Shown in pieces: positions 62,144 through 64,000 of a stretch of DNA of 64,000 nucleotides. Under the pieces are notes generated by a model. It was not told the origin of the DNA and ran no database searches. It worked only from the letters and a program-made list of their open reading frames with translations. Location: contig NC_063992.1 of NCBI RefSeq assembly GCF_932276165.1, positions 8,008,001 through 8,072,000 of the forward strand. Reading direction: 5' to 3'. A program made the translations under genes and the position numbers. Position 1 is the first letter of the stretch. The number at the start of each line of letters is the position of its first letter. This DNA comes from Plutella xylostella (Eukaryota; Arthropoda; Insecta; Lepidoptera; Plutellidae).

Positions 62144-63047
62144 AAAAGCTACCCTTCGTGTAGATTCGAAAATAGTATCGAATCCTATGCTCGCGCCTCA
62201 GGACACATTGGGCTGAGGATTTCGCGATCCGTTTCTTTAAAAAGGCCATTCGGGAAACATTACGGCGACGCGATACGTGGACAGAATCGGGAACAAAGAA
62301 CAGATCGCGAATGAGGACTCCTTTCTTTACGTTCCCTCCAATTTACTACTTGTTCCTCGGTTGAGTTCCGCACGCGTAATTTTATTAAGTAACTACTTAC
62401 CTTTAGCTATGAGGAAAAGTTAGACCCTGAACTTATATTAGCTAGACTGTGTTGACTGTGTAGAGTGATGGTGGAAATGCTATACGAAGAGTGTGCCTAA
62501 GGTTTTGACAGGTTACGGAAAAGGAAAAGTTTCCGTAAATACCTATTTATATGTCCATGACATAAGCATCTTCTAGGATCTGTGTAAGGAAATATGTATA
62601 AGGTATGAGCTGAATGCTGAAAGTGTCTGAAACAGGCGTTAAGAGTGAAAACTGCAACGATTCTTAAATAAAACAGAGATTAGATGGAGCTTAGAAGCCC
62701 TTAGTAACACGTATTAAAAAAATGAAAACGTATCACAAAGTGCCGTTTGTCTACATCGATAACGAACCCGTGTTGCGGCAGCAGAAGATGGAATGGACGC
62801 CTTCTATTCCATTGGAAGCTACATGACATCGTCGCGTCGGAAAGCGCTATGGATACAGCGTTTCCTATCATCTTCTTTCCAGTGAACCCTAATCCCGGCG
62901 TCGATGTTTACGTAACATGATTTCCTCAGCGGCGTCACCCCATGCGTGTGACGACCACAAATCGAATCACCTCGCTGCAGCCGCGAGCTGGAACGATCAG
63001 CCGCCGCCACGCTAGTGTGACGTCACAAATCTCTACATCCCGCAAGA

Positions 63048-63198
63048 TTAAGGGCCTGTTTCATAATGTCTGGATAATGGCTACCTGTGGGATCAAAGAC
63101 GTGCTGTCACTCTCTGTCATTATGTTTTAGACAGTCACAGCAAGTTTTATTTCCCAAAGGTAGATCCATTATCCAGACATTGTAAACCAGGCCCTTAA
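63048..63198. repeat. TTAA-flanked foldback MITE
   Basis: TTAAGGGCCTGTTTCATAAT at the left and the near complement ending AACCAGGCCCTTAA at the right; arms of about 32 bp extend to GTCTGGATAATGG and its complement. TTAA at both ends (63048-63051, 63195-63198) is the target signature of piggyBac-like elements, although it could also be part of the inverted repeat. Confidence 0.83.
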
Positions 63199-64000
63199 AC
63201 TTTCTTCAGCGGAATTAGGTAATCTGTGTAGTTTTCGAAACAAATATAATTTTATTATAGGTAAAATAGGTAGGTATCCTGGTTAGAAACTAAACTGAAA
63301 TTAGACTGTTACTGGAACTGAAGTTGAAGTGATTAAACGCGAAAAATGTAAAAGCTAAATTAAACGATGTGAAAGCTCTGCCTGAGGGTAGGTAATTTGT
63401 TTTTTCTGTAAAAATAATTTAGGTTTTGATTAATATTTACAAGCAGCCCCATTCCGGTACTGAAATGAACAAATTTAGGTGAATACTTTTATTCCAAATA
63501 TAGTTACGGACGTTTACAACAACTTTACATAACTATGTATGTACCTACATACAATAAATAGTTCTATGCAGAAAAAACGGATCATTTAAAACTCAATATT
63601 ACAATCTTCGTTTTATGACACATACTAAAAAAGTACCTACTGTAATAATTTACCCATAGAATCTTTGATAAACAAAATTAAAAGAATAGAACCCTCTAAA
63701 ACATTCGCGAGTGAAACTTGTCCTAAAGACGATACTCAGTCACACCACACGCCTTTCGAGTCAAATGGTAGAATTACCTGAAAATAGTCACTATTTTTAC
63801 TGTGAATTTCTTCGCTGCCGTGTTTTTGTCGCGTCCATCTTCAATTAATCCGCATTATTCGGAATGAAGAGGACGCGAGCCGCCCGCGCGCCCATCCATC
63901 CATATTATGTGAAATTAGACCTGTTTTATTAAGATAAGACGAGCGATATTACCGCTCACTGGAATAACCGCGACCGATTTGCGCTAGCGTGGGTACATGA

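Larger units (their letters stand above)
60726..64000. other. Downstream flank without a recognisable gene
   Basis: I see no supported coding exon on either strand. The stretch includes a 21-bp-arm hairpin (62050-62143), a TTAA-flanked foldback MITE (63048-63198) and a GC-richer patch around 62880-63030 containing the CRE-like octamer TGACGTCA near 63019. Short ORFs here (60-85 codons) have no recognisable motifs. Confidence 0.5.

Overview
This is a 64 kb piece of an animal nuclear genome, almost certainly from a moth or butterfly (Lepidoptera). The signs are long AT-rich introns with GT-AG splice sites, and dispersed repeats I recognise as typical of that order: tRNA-derived SINEs, 'CGGCCAAGTGCGAGTCGG ... 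GGTTCCGT' elements, 'CCCCGAAGGGG' repeats and many foldback MITEs. I cannot name the species. There are no operons, CRISPR arrays or other prokaryotic features.

One protein-coding gene fills most of the window on the + strand. It is an insect KIF26-type kinesin (kinesin-11 family, related to C. elegans VAB-8 and vertebrate KIF26A/B, probably the orthologue of Drosophila CG14535). I reconstruct seven coding exons: 591-646, 22551-22722, 48103-48306, 53190-53283, 55799-55996, 56482-56697 and 56816-59538. All junction phases agree. They join into one open frame of 3663 nt, giving 1220 residues and a stop. Exons 2-7 are secure from the continuous motor domain. Exon 1 rests on its start context, an in-frame upstream stop, a consensus donor and a matching phase. 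The protein has a short proline/arginine-rich N-terminus, an atypical motor (about residues 77-413) and a long low-complexity tail encoded by one 2.7 kb exon. The Walker A loop is intact, but switch I and switch II depart from consensus, as expected for this non-canonical kinesin group.

Layout: 1-590 upstream/5' region with a small uORF; intron 1 (21.9 kb); exon 2; intron 2 (25.4 kb), holding a direct segmental duplication (23964-26902 and 27354-30355), a hAT-type element with a perfect 8-bp target duplication, SINEs and MITEs; exons 3-7 between 48.1 and 59.5 kb; a 3' UTR with an AATAAA at 60705; then 3.3 kb of flank without a recognisable gene.

The most interesting points are: (1) the degenerate nucleotide-response motifs of the kinesin; (2) the intronic duplication, whose copies alternate fully identical blocks with heavily diverged ones; (3) a MITE family with seven copies in this window, several flanked by 3-bp CWG duplications; (4) several near-perfect foldbacks, one inside the 485-bp intron 5; (5) an abrupt base-composition shift inside the last exon. 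Almost all short ORFs elsewhere are chance frames in introns or repeats.
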